DNA of 33,121 nt from CAYWEP01 sp964608945 (GCA_964608945.1 CAZSQB010000006.1:1-33121); one strand, 5' to 3'. Shown: positions 22,033-29,861, numbered from the stretch's first letter. Notes: generated from the letters alone by a model not told the origin. Made by a program: numbers and translations.

Positions 22033-22913
22033 AAATGATATTTTTCCAAACGCTTTTCAAGCGCCTTCACTACGCGGGGCCTAAAGTCCTGCGGATGGAA
22101 CGCAAGAAGTGTATCAGAAATCTCCTCTGTTGTGCGATGTCCTCTCATATACCAGAGTTGGACAGCTTTGGCAAGTGGCTCTAAGAGATTAAGATATTGA
22201 GATATTAGGATATTAAGTGATTTTTCGCCTTCTCTCTTCGTATCTTTATATCTTAGTCTCTTAGTATCTAAACTGTTCGGCAGATATCTTCTCACCCACC
22301 TGTTCGCTCGTAAAAATCTCTTGTACATATTATCTCTCTCAAATATTGGTATCATTCGTGTGACTTCATGCGCCGTGTAAAGACTGTGCCGCTCCCAAGA
22401 CAAAGTGAGCGCATGCTCAGACATAAGCATATTGACACAGAGCTGATTCGTCCCCGTTGTATCTTGCCGTTTTCTTCTTTTGCCTGTAAGCTGCAAAAGA
22501 AATAATATACAAAGCCTCGTAAACCAGACGGTATTTTTTCGGGCAATAATAAATAAGTCTATATCATCTTCTTTTTTACAATTCCTCATCGCAACGCTGC
22601 CGCTTATACCGATAAAAATAACGCTTGGAATGAGGCTAATAAATGAGATGCTTTCTTTGGCAGAACGTACTTTCTTCTCACTTTCTTTTGTTCGTTCTTC
22701 TCTTTTTCTGACCATTCCGTGTCTTCCTGTCAGATAATAATAGCTTCCTTCTCTTGTAATAAGAGGCTTAAGGTTATTGAGCGCTTGCATGTATGTATCC
22801 TTATCCATTTTCCGTCCTACAAAGCGCCAAAGCTCGTCAATGGTCAATGGATAGTGAAAAATATCACTATATAAAAGTGTTTTAAGGATTTCCCGTTGGT
22901 GCAATGAGTTCAT
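22029..22913 (-). CDS. Nucleotidyltransferase-fold protein with N-terminal winged helix
   Basis: 294 aa. Residues ~1-65 look like a winged-helix domain (REILKTLLYSDIFHYPLTI... YYYLTGR). The minimal nucleotidyltransferase signature follows: G105-S106 in GISGSVAMRN and the acidic pair D117 and D119 in EDDIDLFII. Helices with LCVNMLMSEHALTL and a Trp-rich stretch complete it. Such proteins (MNT or polymerase-beta-like) may transfer nucleotides to proteins, RNA or small molecules; the target is unknown. Residues ~213-243 come from an in-frame word repeat. It overlaps the sugar-binding protein gene by 32 bases and the CoA fusion gene by 4, so the three are one operon. Confidence 0.75.
   Translation of the reverse strand: MNSLHQREILKTLLYSDIFHYPLTIDELWRFVGRKMDKDTYMQALNNLKPLITREGSYYYLTGRHGMVRKREERTKESEKKVRSAKESISFISLIPSVIFIGISGSVAMRNCKKEDDIDLFIIARKNTVWFTRLCILFLLQLTGKRRKRQDTTGTNQLCVNMLMSEHALTLSWERHSLYTAHEVTRMIPIFERDNMYKRFLRANRWVRRYLPNSLDTKRLRYKDTKREGEKSLNILISQYLNLLEPLAKAVQLWYMRGHRTTEEISDTLLAFHPQDFRPRVVKALEKRLEKYHL
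22184..22276. repeat. AT-rich word repeat in frame inside the nucleotidyltransferase gene
   Basis: Left half: repeated AGATATTAGGATATTAAG-type words. Right half: CTTTATATCTTAGTCTCTTAG-type words that are close to its reverse complement, giving a loose dyad. In the protein it reads LRYKDTKREGEKSLNILISQ. Confidence 0.65.
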
Positions 22914-24396
22914 ATTTTGTCAGAATTTGATTGACCCCCTTTTGCAACTCTTCTACAGCGCTTTCCTTAGACTTATTGCCGCGTACACCGTCAACTGCGA
23001 TACCTAAATATGCATTGAGTCCGTCGTTATATGGATCATACGTTTCCCCTGCAAAAAAAGATGACACAGCGCATACCTCTTTACCGCTGCAGTTTGCTTG
23101 CTCTACAAATGGATATGCCAATTCATCACCTTTTAACGTCTCACCTAAATCCCGTCTGGCGTATGGTGGCCCAAATTGCGCTCCCGGCGGACGCGATTGC
23201 GCTGCAAGCTTGTAGAATTGCTGCTGTGTCTCTTTCTCTGCTAGATATTGCATAAAAGTAAATGATTCATTCTGATGGGTACTCTTTGCCGATACGCCTT
23301 CAACCCAGTAACTCGCAATTGTTCTCTTTTTCCCAAGGTTTGGCACTGGGTGGATAGCGAAATTAAGATTGGGGGCGAGGGATTTTATCGTGAAGATGTC
23401 CCATGAATACCCAAAATACATTGCGACCTTTCCTTGAGTAAACGCCAGGAGGGAGGGGTCAAGCGTACTATCCCACGCCCTCCCTTCTCCTCTTGCAAAT
23501 TTCGTGTAGTAGAAAATCGCGTCACCAGCTTTACTTTGCGTGCCGATGAGATCATGTAAATCTGCGCCATTCTGCAGGAGAAACAAAGAGACAATGTCAG
23601 GCGCATGAGTAACATTGTTAAACGCACCAAGGGCAGTACCTGCTGTTTCTATGGCACCTTCCTGATTTCGCACTGTCACGCTGTTTTCTCCCAACACCAC
23701 CTTTTCAAAATCTATCCAGGTTTTAGGCGTGCTATGTCCACCGGCTTTTAAAATATCTGTATTAACAAACATCGCCAAGGTGTCTATACCAAGCGGGATG
23801 CCGTAAATACCGCCTTGTAGTAACAGATCTTTTTGGACGACAGGATAGTAGACTTCTTCAAATTCCTTCGGAGAAATCACTTCTGTAGGAAGTGGCGAAA
23901 GGTAATTCTTTTTTTGCAAAATCGGCGTCCAGGTATTATGAAATCTGAAGATATCTGGCCCATTTCCTTTATCAATACGGGTGATGAGTGTATTCTGATA
24001 CTGTTCTTTTGTCCGCTTTTCATACGTGACTTTTATATTTGGATGTCGCTTGGTGAATTCATCCAAAATAGGCTTCATCGTCCGCTCATCCTCCCATAAA
24101 CCCCAGTAAAGAAGTGTCACTTCTTTATTTCTATTTCCAAAAAGAGGAAGAATGAAGAAAATAACAACCAAGACAATCAAAAGTAAAACAACAATACCTA
24201 TGACTGCCTTGACTATTAAGCCCTTTGAGAAAAAGCCTGAACGGATAGGAGGAGGGGTAGGCGGTGGTGTCGAGGGGGAAATTGAAGACTGAGGCGGTTG
24301 CGTTGGCTGCACTGGGGATAACGGAGTCGCAGGCCGAGGGGGCGGTTGTGGTGCGGCTGGTGGTTGTTGATTTTGGAAAAGGACTTTTTCATCCAT
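22882..24396 (-). CDS. Membrane-anchored extracellular sugar-binding protein (ABC-type SBP family 1)
   Basis: About 504 aa. The N-terminus is cytoplasmic and very Pro-rich (residues ~10-48), followed by one membrane helix (~60-84). The extracellular part is a family-1 solute-binding fold: VTLLYWGLWEDERTMKPILDEF at the start, FTKRHPNIKVTYE, GNGPDIFRF, YGIPLGIDTLAMFVN, FTQGKVAMYFGYSWD, then a late WVEGVSAKST hinge region. Ligands are normally sugars or glycerol-phosphate. Unlike typical SBPs it has no lipobox and keeps its anchor, and no ABC permease is nearby. The promoter at 24412-24440 puts the start at ATG 24396 rather than at an in-frame start at 24432. It is divergent from the VanW gene and overlaps the next gene. 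Confidence 0.85.
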   Translation of the reverse strand: MDEKVLFQNQQPPAAPQPPPRPATPLSPVQPTQPPQSSISPSTPPPTPPPIRSGFFSKGLIVKAVIGIVVLLLIVLVVIFFILPLFGNRNKEVTLLYWGLWEDERTMKPILDEFTKRHPNIKVTYEKRTKEQYQNTLITRIDKGNGPDIFRFHNTWTPILQKKNYLSPLPTEVISPKEFEEVYYPVVQKDLLLQGGIYGIPLGIDTLAMFVNTDILKAGGHSTPKTWIDFEKVVLGENSVTVRNQEGAIETAGTALGAFNNVTHAPDIVSLFLLQNGADLHDLIGTQSKAGDAIFYYTKFARGEGRAWDSTLDPSLLAFTQGKVAMYFGYSWDIFTIKSLAPNLNFAIHPVPNLGKKRTIASYWVEGVSAKSTHQNESFTFMQYLAEKETQQQFYKLAAQSRPPGAQFGPPYARRDLGETLKGDELAYPFVEQANCSGKEVCAVSSFFAGETYDPYNDGLNAYLGIAVDGVRGNKSKESAVEELQKGVNQILTKYELIAPTGNP

Positions 24397-24411
24397 ACTA
24401 ACGGTATTTAT

Positions 24412-24440
24412 AGTATAATACCCATGCCGCACTCGTGCAA
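24412..24440. promoter_or_regulatory. Overlapping divergent promoters (SBP minus, VanW plus)
   Basis: Minus strand: TTGCAC (24440-24435), a 17-bp spacer and TATACT (24417-24412), firing toward ATG 24396. Plus strand: a perfect TATAAT at 24414-24419 sharing the same bases, firing toward ATG 24449, but without a recognisable -35. The two -10 boxes overlap, so only one polymerase can be bound at a time. Confidence 0.55.
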
Positions 24441-24448
24441 ATTCACAT

Positions 24449-25873
24449 ATGAATAAACTGTTGCGCGAACGCGCAAGTCATCTTGTTCCCATCATACGGG
24501 GTATGCTTTGGTTTTTTTTAGGTGCGCTAATAGGGATATTTTTCTTCATAAGCTTTCTTTTCATCTTTTACCGTAATGCGTATAAAGACGTTGTCTATCC
24601 TGGTATTGTTGTTAACAGTATTGATTTTGGTGGCAAATCTGAAGAGGAAGTAAAAGCATATTTTGACAAAAAAAATGCCGCTATCGCTCAGGCAACACTG
24701 ACGTTTTCCGCAGAAGATATTGCTGCGACAACTTCAGCAGAAGATCTCGGCCTTGGCTATGACAGTAGCTTACTCTCGCACCAAGCACATTCTATCGGTA
24801 GGTCAGATGGTTTTCTTTCAAATGTTAGCCTTATCTTCCAAGCCTATCTGAACGGCGTTTTTCTGCCCCCTTCTTATCGCTATTCCGAGGAAAAATTAGA
24901 TACGCTTTTTCAACCCATGAAGCAGCAGTTAACGGTAGAGCCTGTGGACGCGGTTTTTGCCTTTGAGAACGGGAAGGTAGCGGAATTTCGCTCACACAGC
25001 GATGGGCAGGAGCCGGATTTTAAAACAGTAAAAAAGGGTCTCTCGGAAACGATGCCAAAACTTATTGCGTCCGGAAAACCACAAGACGTCACATTTCGAA
25101 TTCCGATTAAAACGCTGACGCCAAAGATTACGACAGAAAAAGTAAACAATATGGGTATTAAGGAGCTTATTGCCTCAGGAACGTCTCTGTTCTACGGATC
25201 GATCCCAAATAGAATATACAATATAAGCCTTGCTTCGGGAAGACTCAATGGTGTACTCGTCAAACCTGGCGAAACATTCTCATTCGCAAAATCAGTCGGA
25301 GACATATCAAAACTAACAGGCTACAAAGAAGCGTATGTTATCCAAAATGGCAGAACAGTTCTCGGTGACGGCGGCGGGGTATGCCAAGTCTCAACAACGC
25401 TTTTCCGAGCAGCTATCAATGCCGGGCTACCTATTGTCGAGCGAAATCCTCACGCCTACCGCGTTCACTATTATGAAGATGATTCAGGTCCTGGTATCGA
25501 CGCTGCCGTCTATGTCCCGTCGGTGGATCTGAAATTCAAAAATGACACTAAGCATTGGCTGCTTATCCAAGCATCTGTCGATAAAGAAACCATGCGGCTT
25601 ACATTTGAAATTTATGGCACAAAAGACGGACGTGAAATCATTGTCTCAGATCCAGTCATTCTCTCGCAAACCCCAGCACCCGAAACGCTCCGCCAAGACG
25701 ATCCGACGCTTCCAAAAGGTCAAGTCAAACAAGTTGACTGGGCGGCACCTGGTGCTCGAGTGTTCTTCACAAGAGAAGTAAAAAAAGAGGGCAAAGTGCT
25801 GCTTTCAGATAAATTTACCTCAAACTATAGACCATGGCAGGCGGTGTATATGGTGGGAACGAAGGAAAACTAA
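24449..25873 (+). CDS. VanW-family surface protein with peptidoglycan-binding-like domain
   Basis: 474 aa. One N-terminal membrane anchor (~18-40) exposes the rest outside. Residues ~50-170 match the PG_binding_4 type (VVNSIDFGGKSEEEVKAYF, DLGLGYDSS). The VanW domain spans ~245-390: SLASGRLNGVLVKPGETFSF, then GDGGGVCQVSTTLFRAAINA with the conserved Cys, and RNPHAYRVHYYEDDSGPGID. The family role is unresolved; it is tied to the cell wall and in some species to vancomycin-resistance clusters. The C-terminal tail includes WAAPGARVFFTREV. It is divergent from the sugar-binding protein gene and followed by a repeat. Confidence 0.9.
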   Translation: MNKLLRERASHLVPIIRGMLWFFLGALIGIFFFISFLFIFYRNAYKDVVYPGIVVNSIDFGGKSEEEVKAYFDKKNAAIAQATLTFSAEDIAATTSAEDLGLGYDSSLLSHQAHSIGRSDGFLSNVSLIFQAYLNGVFLPPSYRYSEEKLDTLFQPMKQQLTVEPVDAVFAFENGKVAEFRSHSDGQEPDFKTVKKGLSETMPKLIASGKPQDVTFRIPIKTLTPKITTEKVNNMGIKELIASGTSLFYGSIPNRIYNISLASGRLNGVLVKPGETFSFAKSVGDISKLTGYKEAYVIQNGRTVLGDGGGVCQVSTTLFRAAINAGLPIVERNPHAYRVHYYEDDSGPGIDAAVYVPSVDLKFKNDTKHWLLIQASVDKETMRLTFEIYGTKDGREIIVSDPVILSQTPAPETLRQDDPTLPKGQVKQVDWAAPGARVFFTREVKKEGKVLLSDKFTSNYRPWQAVYMVGTKEN

Positions 25874-25876
25874 GAA

Positions 25877-25975
25877 TGTCAAATTTCAAATATCCAATTT
25901 CAAATGTCAAATGAAAATCGAATATCATTGGACATTGGATATTTGGCATTGGTACTTATTTGAAATTCCAAAACT
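25877..25975. repeat. Intergenic AT-rich word-repeat dyad
   Basis: Words of the kind TTTCAAATATCCAATTTCAA are followed by their loose reverse complement (GACATTGGATATTTGG). It fills the whole gap between the VanW gene and the following nucleotidyltransferase gene, and belongs to the same class as 8665-8790. Confidence 0.75.
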
Positions 25976-26464
25976 ATGACTGAGAAAATAGTAAGCGTTG
26001 ATGACGCAATAAAAGTTGCGGAAAAGCTAAGAACACAAGGTAAAAAAATAGTTTTGGCTGGGGGTTGTTTTGATATTCTCCATGTCGGACATATCAACTT
26101 TCTTAAGGAAGCAAAAAAGCAAGGAGACGTTCTGATGCTTCTTCTTGAGAGCGATGAAAGAATACGCCAACTGAAAGGAAAAAGTCGGCCGGTCAACTTC
26201 CAAAAAGACCGCGCATTCGTCCTCACCGCAGTATCTCCTGTTGACTATATCTTATTGCTTCCCTTGCTGAAAAACGACGCAGCATATGATGAGATGATTT
26301 CCAGGCTCAAACCTGCTATAATCGCAACCACAAAAGGTGATCCGTATAAAATACATAAAAAGCGACAAGCCAAACAAACTGGATGCGACCTTGTTGAAGT
26401 AACAGATCATATATCGAATCAATCAACAACCAGACTTGCAGCGCTCTTAAGAGACACACTATGA
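25976..26464 (+). CDS. RfaE/HldE-type adenylyltransferase
   Basis: 162 aa, a single cytidylyltransferase-like domain. KIVLAGGCFDILHVGHINFL (~23-42) holds the HxGH motif, followed by LKGKSRPVN (~70-78), the VSPVDYILLLP region and a C-terminal STTRLAALL. The order and spacing match the C-terminal adenylyltransferase half of HldE (heptose-1-phosphate adenylyltransferase), but no heptose pathway genes are seen, so a FAD-synthetase-like or other sugar-phosphate role is open. It overlaps the DUF192 gene by 4 bases. The preceding gap holds only repeat sequence and I see no clear promoter or Shine-Dalgarno. Confidence 0.8.
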   Translation: MTEKIVSVDDAIKVAEKLRTQGKKIVLAGGCFDILHVGHINFLKEAKKQGDVLMLLLESDERIRQLKGKSRPVNFQKDRAFVLTAVSPVDYILLLPLLKNDAAYDEMISRLKPAIIATTKGDPYKIHKKRQAKQTGCDLVEVTDHISNQSTTRLAALLRDTL

Positions 26465-26913
26465 TAAAAAAAATAATCATTATCTTCGCAGCTGTCCTTG
26501 TTATATCAGGGCTAATCCTTTTGGGAAGAAATATCGTTGGTGGGAAGCAGGCAACGGCAGCTTTTGGAGATGAAAAAATAAAACTTGCTGTTGCTAAGAC
26601 AACAAAAGAGCATGAAGTAGGGTTGTCAAACCGCAAATCATTAAAAGAAAACCAAGGTATGATTTTTCTTTTCGATAAGCCTGATTATTATTCTTTTTGG
26701 ATGCGAAATATGAAATTCTCAATTGATATTCTTTTTCTGAATGGAAATAGGATTGTAACAATCCACAAGAATGTTAAACCACCTGAATCAGGCAATACAA
26801 GCCTTCCGCTTTTTACCTCTGATGAGTCTGCTGATAAAGTCATTGAATTACCAGCAAATAAATCAGAGGAGCTCGATTTAAAAGAAGGTGACACTATCTC
26901 GCTTACGCTATGA
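26461..26913 (+). CDS. DUF192 family exported protein
   Basis: 150 aa. The N-terminal hydrophobic stretch (~4-22) is a signal anchor. The DUF192 core follows: KEHEVGLSNRKSLKENQGMI (~49-68), FLFDKPDYYSFWMRNMKFSI with FWM, DILFLNGNRIVTI and a final strand LKEGDTISLTL. The beta-rich fold is widespread in bacteria and archaea, with no agreed function; it sits at or outside the membrane. It is joined to its neighbours by 4-base overlaps on both sides, so it is translated together with tsaD. Confidence 0.9.
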   Translation: MIKKIIIIFAAVLVISGLILLGRNIVGGKQATAAFGDEKIKLAVAKTTKEHEVGLSNRKSLKENQGMIFLFDKPDYYSFWMRNMKFSIDILFLNGNRIVTIHKNVKPPESGNTSLPLFTSDESADKVIELPANKSEELDLKEGDTISLTL

Positions 26914-28049
26914 TTCTCCTCGGTATTGAGACAAGCTGTGATGAGACGGCCGCAGCAGTTGTCAAAACAGACCCAAACAACAAAACCGCAACACTTCTCG
27001 CAAATACTATTTCATCTTCACTTTCACTCCATGCCAAAACAGGTGGCATTATTCCTGAAATAGCAGCAAGAGAACAATTGAAATATATTCTGCCTATTAT
27101 AAAACAAGCCCTTCTTGAAGGTCTCAATTGGGATATGGAGAAAAACCCAAAATCCCAACCGCCCATAGATGCTATTGCTGTTACTGTCGGCCCTGGACTT
27201 ATCGGATCACTTCTTGTCGGTGTCGAAACTGCGCGTACGCTTTCGTATATTTGGAATAAGCTACTTATTCCTGTAAACCACCTCTTCGGCCATATCTACG
27301 CCAACTGGATAGCTGACTCATCTGTCATCTCGAGGAGCGAAGCGACGAGAGATCCCAATGGGATTTCTCGCTATGCTCGAAATGACAAACACGTCGCCTT
27401 TCCGGCGCTCGCCCTCGTCGTCTCAGGCGGACATACCGATCTTGTCTATATGAAAAACCATAAGCATATTGAAGTTGTTGGCGGAACACGAGATGATGCC
27501 GCGGGTGAAGCATTTGATAAAATCGGAAGGCTTCTCGGCCTCTCCTATCCCGCCGGCCCGATTATTGCCAAACTCGCTAAAAAAGGCAACCCAAAAGCAT
27601 TTCCTTTTCCACGTCCACTAATCGGCTCAGATGACTTCGACTTCAGCTTTAGTGGTCTAAAAACAGCAGTTTTCCGTGAAGTAAAAACAATGAAACAATT
27701 GAACAATGAAACAATTAATAATATCTGCGCTTCTGTCCAACACGCAATCGTTGATGTCCTTGTCAAAAAAACCGTCAAAGCAGTAAAAAAATATCAGATC
27801 AAATCGATATTACTTGGCGGCGGCGTCGCAGCAAACCAAAAACTCCGCGAACGTTTCTCATTAGAAATTAGAAATTTGTCCAGCGGAGCTGGATCCCGCT
27901 CTGCGGGAAAATTAGAAATTGATTTATTTGTGCCTCCGGCAAAGCTTTGTACTGACAACGCCGCAATGATCGCCGCAGCTGCAGCTTTTCACAATACACC
28001 AATCCCTTGGCAAAAAATAACAGCAGATCCGCAAATCTATTTATCGTAA
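26910..28049 (+). CDS. tsaD: tRNA N6-threonylcarbamoyladenosine transferase
   Basis: 379 aa. It transfers threonylcarbamoyl to A37 of ANN-decoding tRNAs, together with TsaB/TsaE. Motifs: GIETSCDETAAAVV (4-17), VGPGLIGSLLVGVETA, the metal site NHLFGHIYANW (two His near 124 and 128), VVSGGHTDLVYM, DDAAGEAFDKIGRLLGL, FSFSGLKTAV, GGGVAANQKLRERF, and the last metal Asp in CTDNAAMIAAAA. The usual length is ~340; the ~40 extra residues are largely repeat-encoded stretches at ~138-160 and ~318-338, and a third, short repeat lies at ~260-270. All core motifs remain intact. The start overlaps DUF192 by 4 bases. Confidence 0.95.
   Translation: MILLGIETSCDETAAAVVKTDPNNKTATLLANTISSSLSLHAKTGGIIPEIAAREQLKYILPIIKQALLEGLNWDMEKNPKSQPPIDAIAVTVGPGLIGSLLVGVETARTLSYIWNKLLIPVNHLFGHIYANWIADSSVISRSEATRDPNGISRYARNDKHVAFPALALVVSGGHTDLVYMKNHKHIEVVGGTRDDAAGEAFDKIGRLLGLSYPAGPIIAKLAKKGNPKAFPFPRPLIGSDDFDFSFSGLKTAVFREVKTMKQLNNETINNICASVQHAIVDVLVKKTVKAVKKYQIKSILLGGGVAANQKLRERFSLEIRNLSSGAGSRSAGKLEIDLFVPPAKLCTDNAAMIAAAAAFHNTPIPWQKITADPQIYLS
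27323..27387. repeat. REP-like palindrome in frame inside tsaD (first)
   Basis: Starts TGTCATCTCGAGGAGCGAAG and ends GCTCGAAATGACA, with a central GAGAGATCCC-aat-GGGATTTCTC dyad. This is the classical NGTCATCTCGA...GATCCC type of palindromic repeat, read as SVISRSEATRDPNGISRYAR in TsaD. Confidence 0.8.
27688..27718. repeat. Short direct repeat in frame inside tsaD (second)
   Basis: AACAATGAAACAATT occurs twice, one base apart, coding for TMKQLNNETIN between the FSFSGLKTAV motif and the next conserved helix. Confidence 0.65.
27861..27922. repeat. Composite repeat in frame inside tsaD (third)
   Basis: TTAGAAATTAGAAATT words, a GC-rich palindrome TCCAGCGGAGCTGGA followed by TCCCGCTCTGCGGGA, and another TTAGAAATTGATTT. 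It reads as EIRNLSSGAGSRSAGKLEID just after the GGGVAANQKLRERF motif. Confidence 0.75.
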
Positions 28050-28105
28050 CCTGTAAACTACATACTTGATATCAATAAGATTTTTATTCTCATTTGTCTT
28101 ACATC

Positions 28106-28184
28106 TTGACAATCAAAACTTAACTCATCATGATATAGATGAATCTTCTTAAATATTTCAAAACATTTAAACTTATTCATCTAT
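28106..28184 (+). promoter_or_regulatory. Promoter and operator of the TrpR-like gene
   Basis: TTGACA at 28106-28111 can serve as a -35, with CATGAT at 28129-28134 as a weak -10. Downstream is a palindrome AAATATTT-CA-AAACATTT (28151-28168), nearly the same as the one at 28640-28657. It is nested inside a perfect 10-bp inverted repeat ATAGATGAAT (28135-28144) / ATTCATCTAT (28175-28184) that ends directly at the start codon. It may be a protein-binding site, an RNA hairpin covering the start, or both. Confidence 0.65.
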
Positions 28185-28631
28185 ATGACCCAAATATCAA
28201 AACGGTATCTTCAGAAAGAGGTAGAGGAAAGAATTCTTGATCTTTTTTGGACATCATTCTCAAACCTATCAACAAAAAAACAGGTTGCTTCTTTTCTTGA
28301 TGATCTTCTTACGCCAACAGAAAAGATCATGCTTGCAAAACGTTTAACAATTGCTTTTATGCTTATGAAAGGGTATGAGTACCTAAGTATTAATGAAAGG
28401 CTAAAAGTAAGCGATCCGACAATCTGGAATGTAAAGCTTAATCTTTTACACAAAGGTAGGGGATATAAATTGGCAATTGAACAAATTATGAATAAAGAAA
28501 AATGGGAAAAATTTTGGCAAGATCTTGATCATTTTTTTGAGCAAATTATTCCACCGCACCCTGGCACGAATTGGAAAGAAGTTCGCCGGAGACAATGGGA
28601 GAAAAGAAGAAAACAAATGAAGCCATTTTGA
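28185..28631 (+). CDS. TrpR/YerC-like helix-turn-helix regulator
   Basis: 148 aa. The Trp-repressor-like fold spans ~1-100: LLTPTEKIMLAKRLTIAFML (~46-65) is the TPxExxxLxxRxxI signature, and GYEYLSINERLKVSDPTIWNVK (two helices, ~67-88) is the DNA-reading helix-turn-helix. The basic C-terminal extension (~95-148, rich in W, R and K) goes beyond the usual ~105-residue YerC. It probably represses its own gene: an 18-bp palindrome lies 16 bp before its start and again before the next gene, the PIG-V-like transferase. The effector is unknown; nothing nearby suggests tryptophan synthesis. Confidence 0.82.
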   Translation: MTQISKRYLQKEVEERILDLFWTSFSNLSTKKQVASFLDDLLTPTEKIMLAKRLTIAFMLMKGYEYLSINERLKVSDPTIWNVKLNLLHKGRGYKLAIEQIMNKEKWEKFWQDLDHFFEQIIPPHPGTNWKEVRRRQWEKRRKQMKPF

Positions 28632-28639
28632 ATTTTCTT

Positions 28640-28657
28640 AAATGTTTTGAAACATTT
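28640..28657 (+). promoter_or_regulatory. Second copy of the TrpR-like operator, before the PIG-V-like gene
   Basis: A perfect dyad AAATGTTT-TG-AAACATTT. Similarity to the first site runs further on both sides (CTTAAAT...AAACATTTAAACT, then TCAT before the ATG). A TAAACT at 28657-28662 could be the -10 box of the next gene, overlapped by the operator edge and 5 nt before its ATG. Confidence 0.7.
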
Positions 28658-28667
28658 AAACTAACTC

Positions 28668-29855
28668 ATGAATGCTATTAGGTACATAGTTGTATGTTTT
28701 ATAACCTGGCGTCTACTATTGTTTCTCCCTCTCCTCTACGCGTATCAATCTATTCCATACGCGCCTAATGCTGAATACACCAATCTCTGGAAATTCACCA
28801 AGCCTTATTTCCCAGTTAATCATTTCCTTCTCTACCCATGGGCAAATTTTGACGGTGTTCACTACCTGTCGATTGCCGGTGAAGGGTACGCTGATGACGG
28901 TACAAACGCACGATTTTTACCATTGTTTCCAATTGCGATTTATGCAATAACAAACCTTTTCGGCAGTCATGAAACCTATCAGACAACGCAATTTTTCTCA
29001 GCATTTTTCCTTGCAAACCTCTTTTTCCTCCTGAGCCTTTTTGTGTTATATAGATTAATTTTGCTTGATCATCCGAAAAATATTGCAAAGAAAACGATCA
29101 TCTTTCTCTTATTGTTTCCTGTATCATTCTTTTTCGGCAGTATATACTCAGAAAGCTTGTTTTTGCTGCTTTCCCTCTTGTCATTTTATTTTATTCGACA
29201 AAGACGATGGTTCTTTGCAGGTGTTGCCGGTTTTTTCTTATCGGCATCACGCATTGTCGGTATTGCAATCCTTCCTGCTTTACTGTACGAAGCATATACG
29301 CAAGAAAAACGAGTGGTTAAACACCACAAAACCCCTGTAAAAAAACTGCTCACAAAATACTCCTCAATCTCCCTAATCCCCCTAGGAATTATTACCTATG
29401 TCTGGTTCAACACTGTAAACTGGCATGATCCCTTGCATTTTCTCAAAGCCCACAGTGAAATCGGCACAGGCCGATCTGCTGATACAATAATTTTTTTTCC
29501 GCAAACTATATTTCGCTATCTCAAGATTCTTCTATCCACACCCTCATCACAATTCACTTGGTGGATAGCGCTTTTTGAATTGGCAATCTTCTTCTTTGCC
29601 ACGATATTTTTATATATTGGGTACAAAAAGGGAGTACGGATGTCCTATCTACTGTTTGTTGCGTTATGTTTTTTAATCCCAACCCTCTCCGGCACGTTTA
29701 CTGGCTTGCCTCGTTACACAGCCATTCTCTTTCCTATTTTCCTGTCGCTTGCGCTTTTGAAGAATAGATACGTGCAGATAGCCTACGCTATTGCCTCCGG
29801 AGCGTTGCTGTTTACTCTCCTGGCATTTTTCTCACGCGGGTATTACGTTGCCTAA
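28668..29855 (+). CDS. PIG-V-like GT-C mannosyltransferase
   Basis: 395 aa with ~9-10 membrane helices. Signature of the PIG-V / COG5542 group: FDGVHYLSIAGEGY (~62-75; W/F-D-x-x-H-Y motif), FLPLFPIAIY, FPVSFFFGSIYSESLFLLLS (~149-168) and SASRIVGI (family T/S-R-x-x-G). In eukaryotes PIG-V adds the second mannose to GPI; bacterial members probably use polyprenyl-phospho-mannose for surface glycolipids or proteins. It lies 36 bp after the TrpR-like gene and has its own copy of the operator just before the start, so it is likely the regulator's target. No Shine-Dalgarno is present. Confidence 0.85.
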   Translation: MNAIRYIVVCFITWRLLLFLPLLYAYQSIPYAPNAEYTNLWKFTKPYFPVNHFLLYPWANFDGVHYLSIAGEGYADDGTNARFLPLFPIAIYAITNLFGSHETYQTTQFFSAFFLANLFFLLSLFVLYRLILLDHPKNIAKKTIIFLLLFPVSFFFGSIYSESLFLLLSLLSFYFIRQRRWFFAGVAGFFLSASRIVGIAILPALLYEAYTQEKRVVKHHKTPVKKLLTKYSSISLIPLGIITYVWFNTVNWHDPLHFLKAHSEIGTGRSADTIIFFPQTIFRYLKILLSTPSSQFTWWIALFELAIFFFATIFLYIGYKKGVRMSYLLFVALCFLIPTLSGTFTGLPRYTAILFPIFLSLALLKNRYVQIAYAIASGALLFTLLAFFSRGYYVA

Positions 29856-29861
29856 GAGATG

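Noticed and set aside
25976..26464. Second phosphopantetheine adenylyltransferase (CoaD)
   Set aside because: The KGKSRPVN and STTRL motifs fit the RfaE/HldE adenylyltransferase group; the ISSTRIR-type motif of PPAT is missing.
28185..28631. Tryptophan repressor in the strict sense
   Set aside because: Only the fold signature matches; no trp genes are near and the C-terminal extension is not typical of TrpR.
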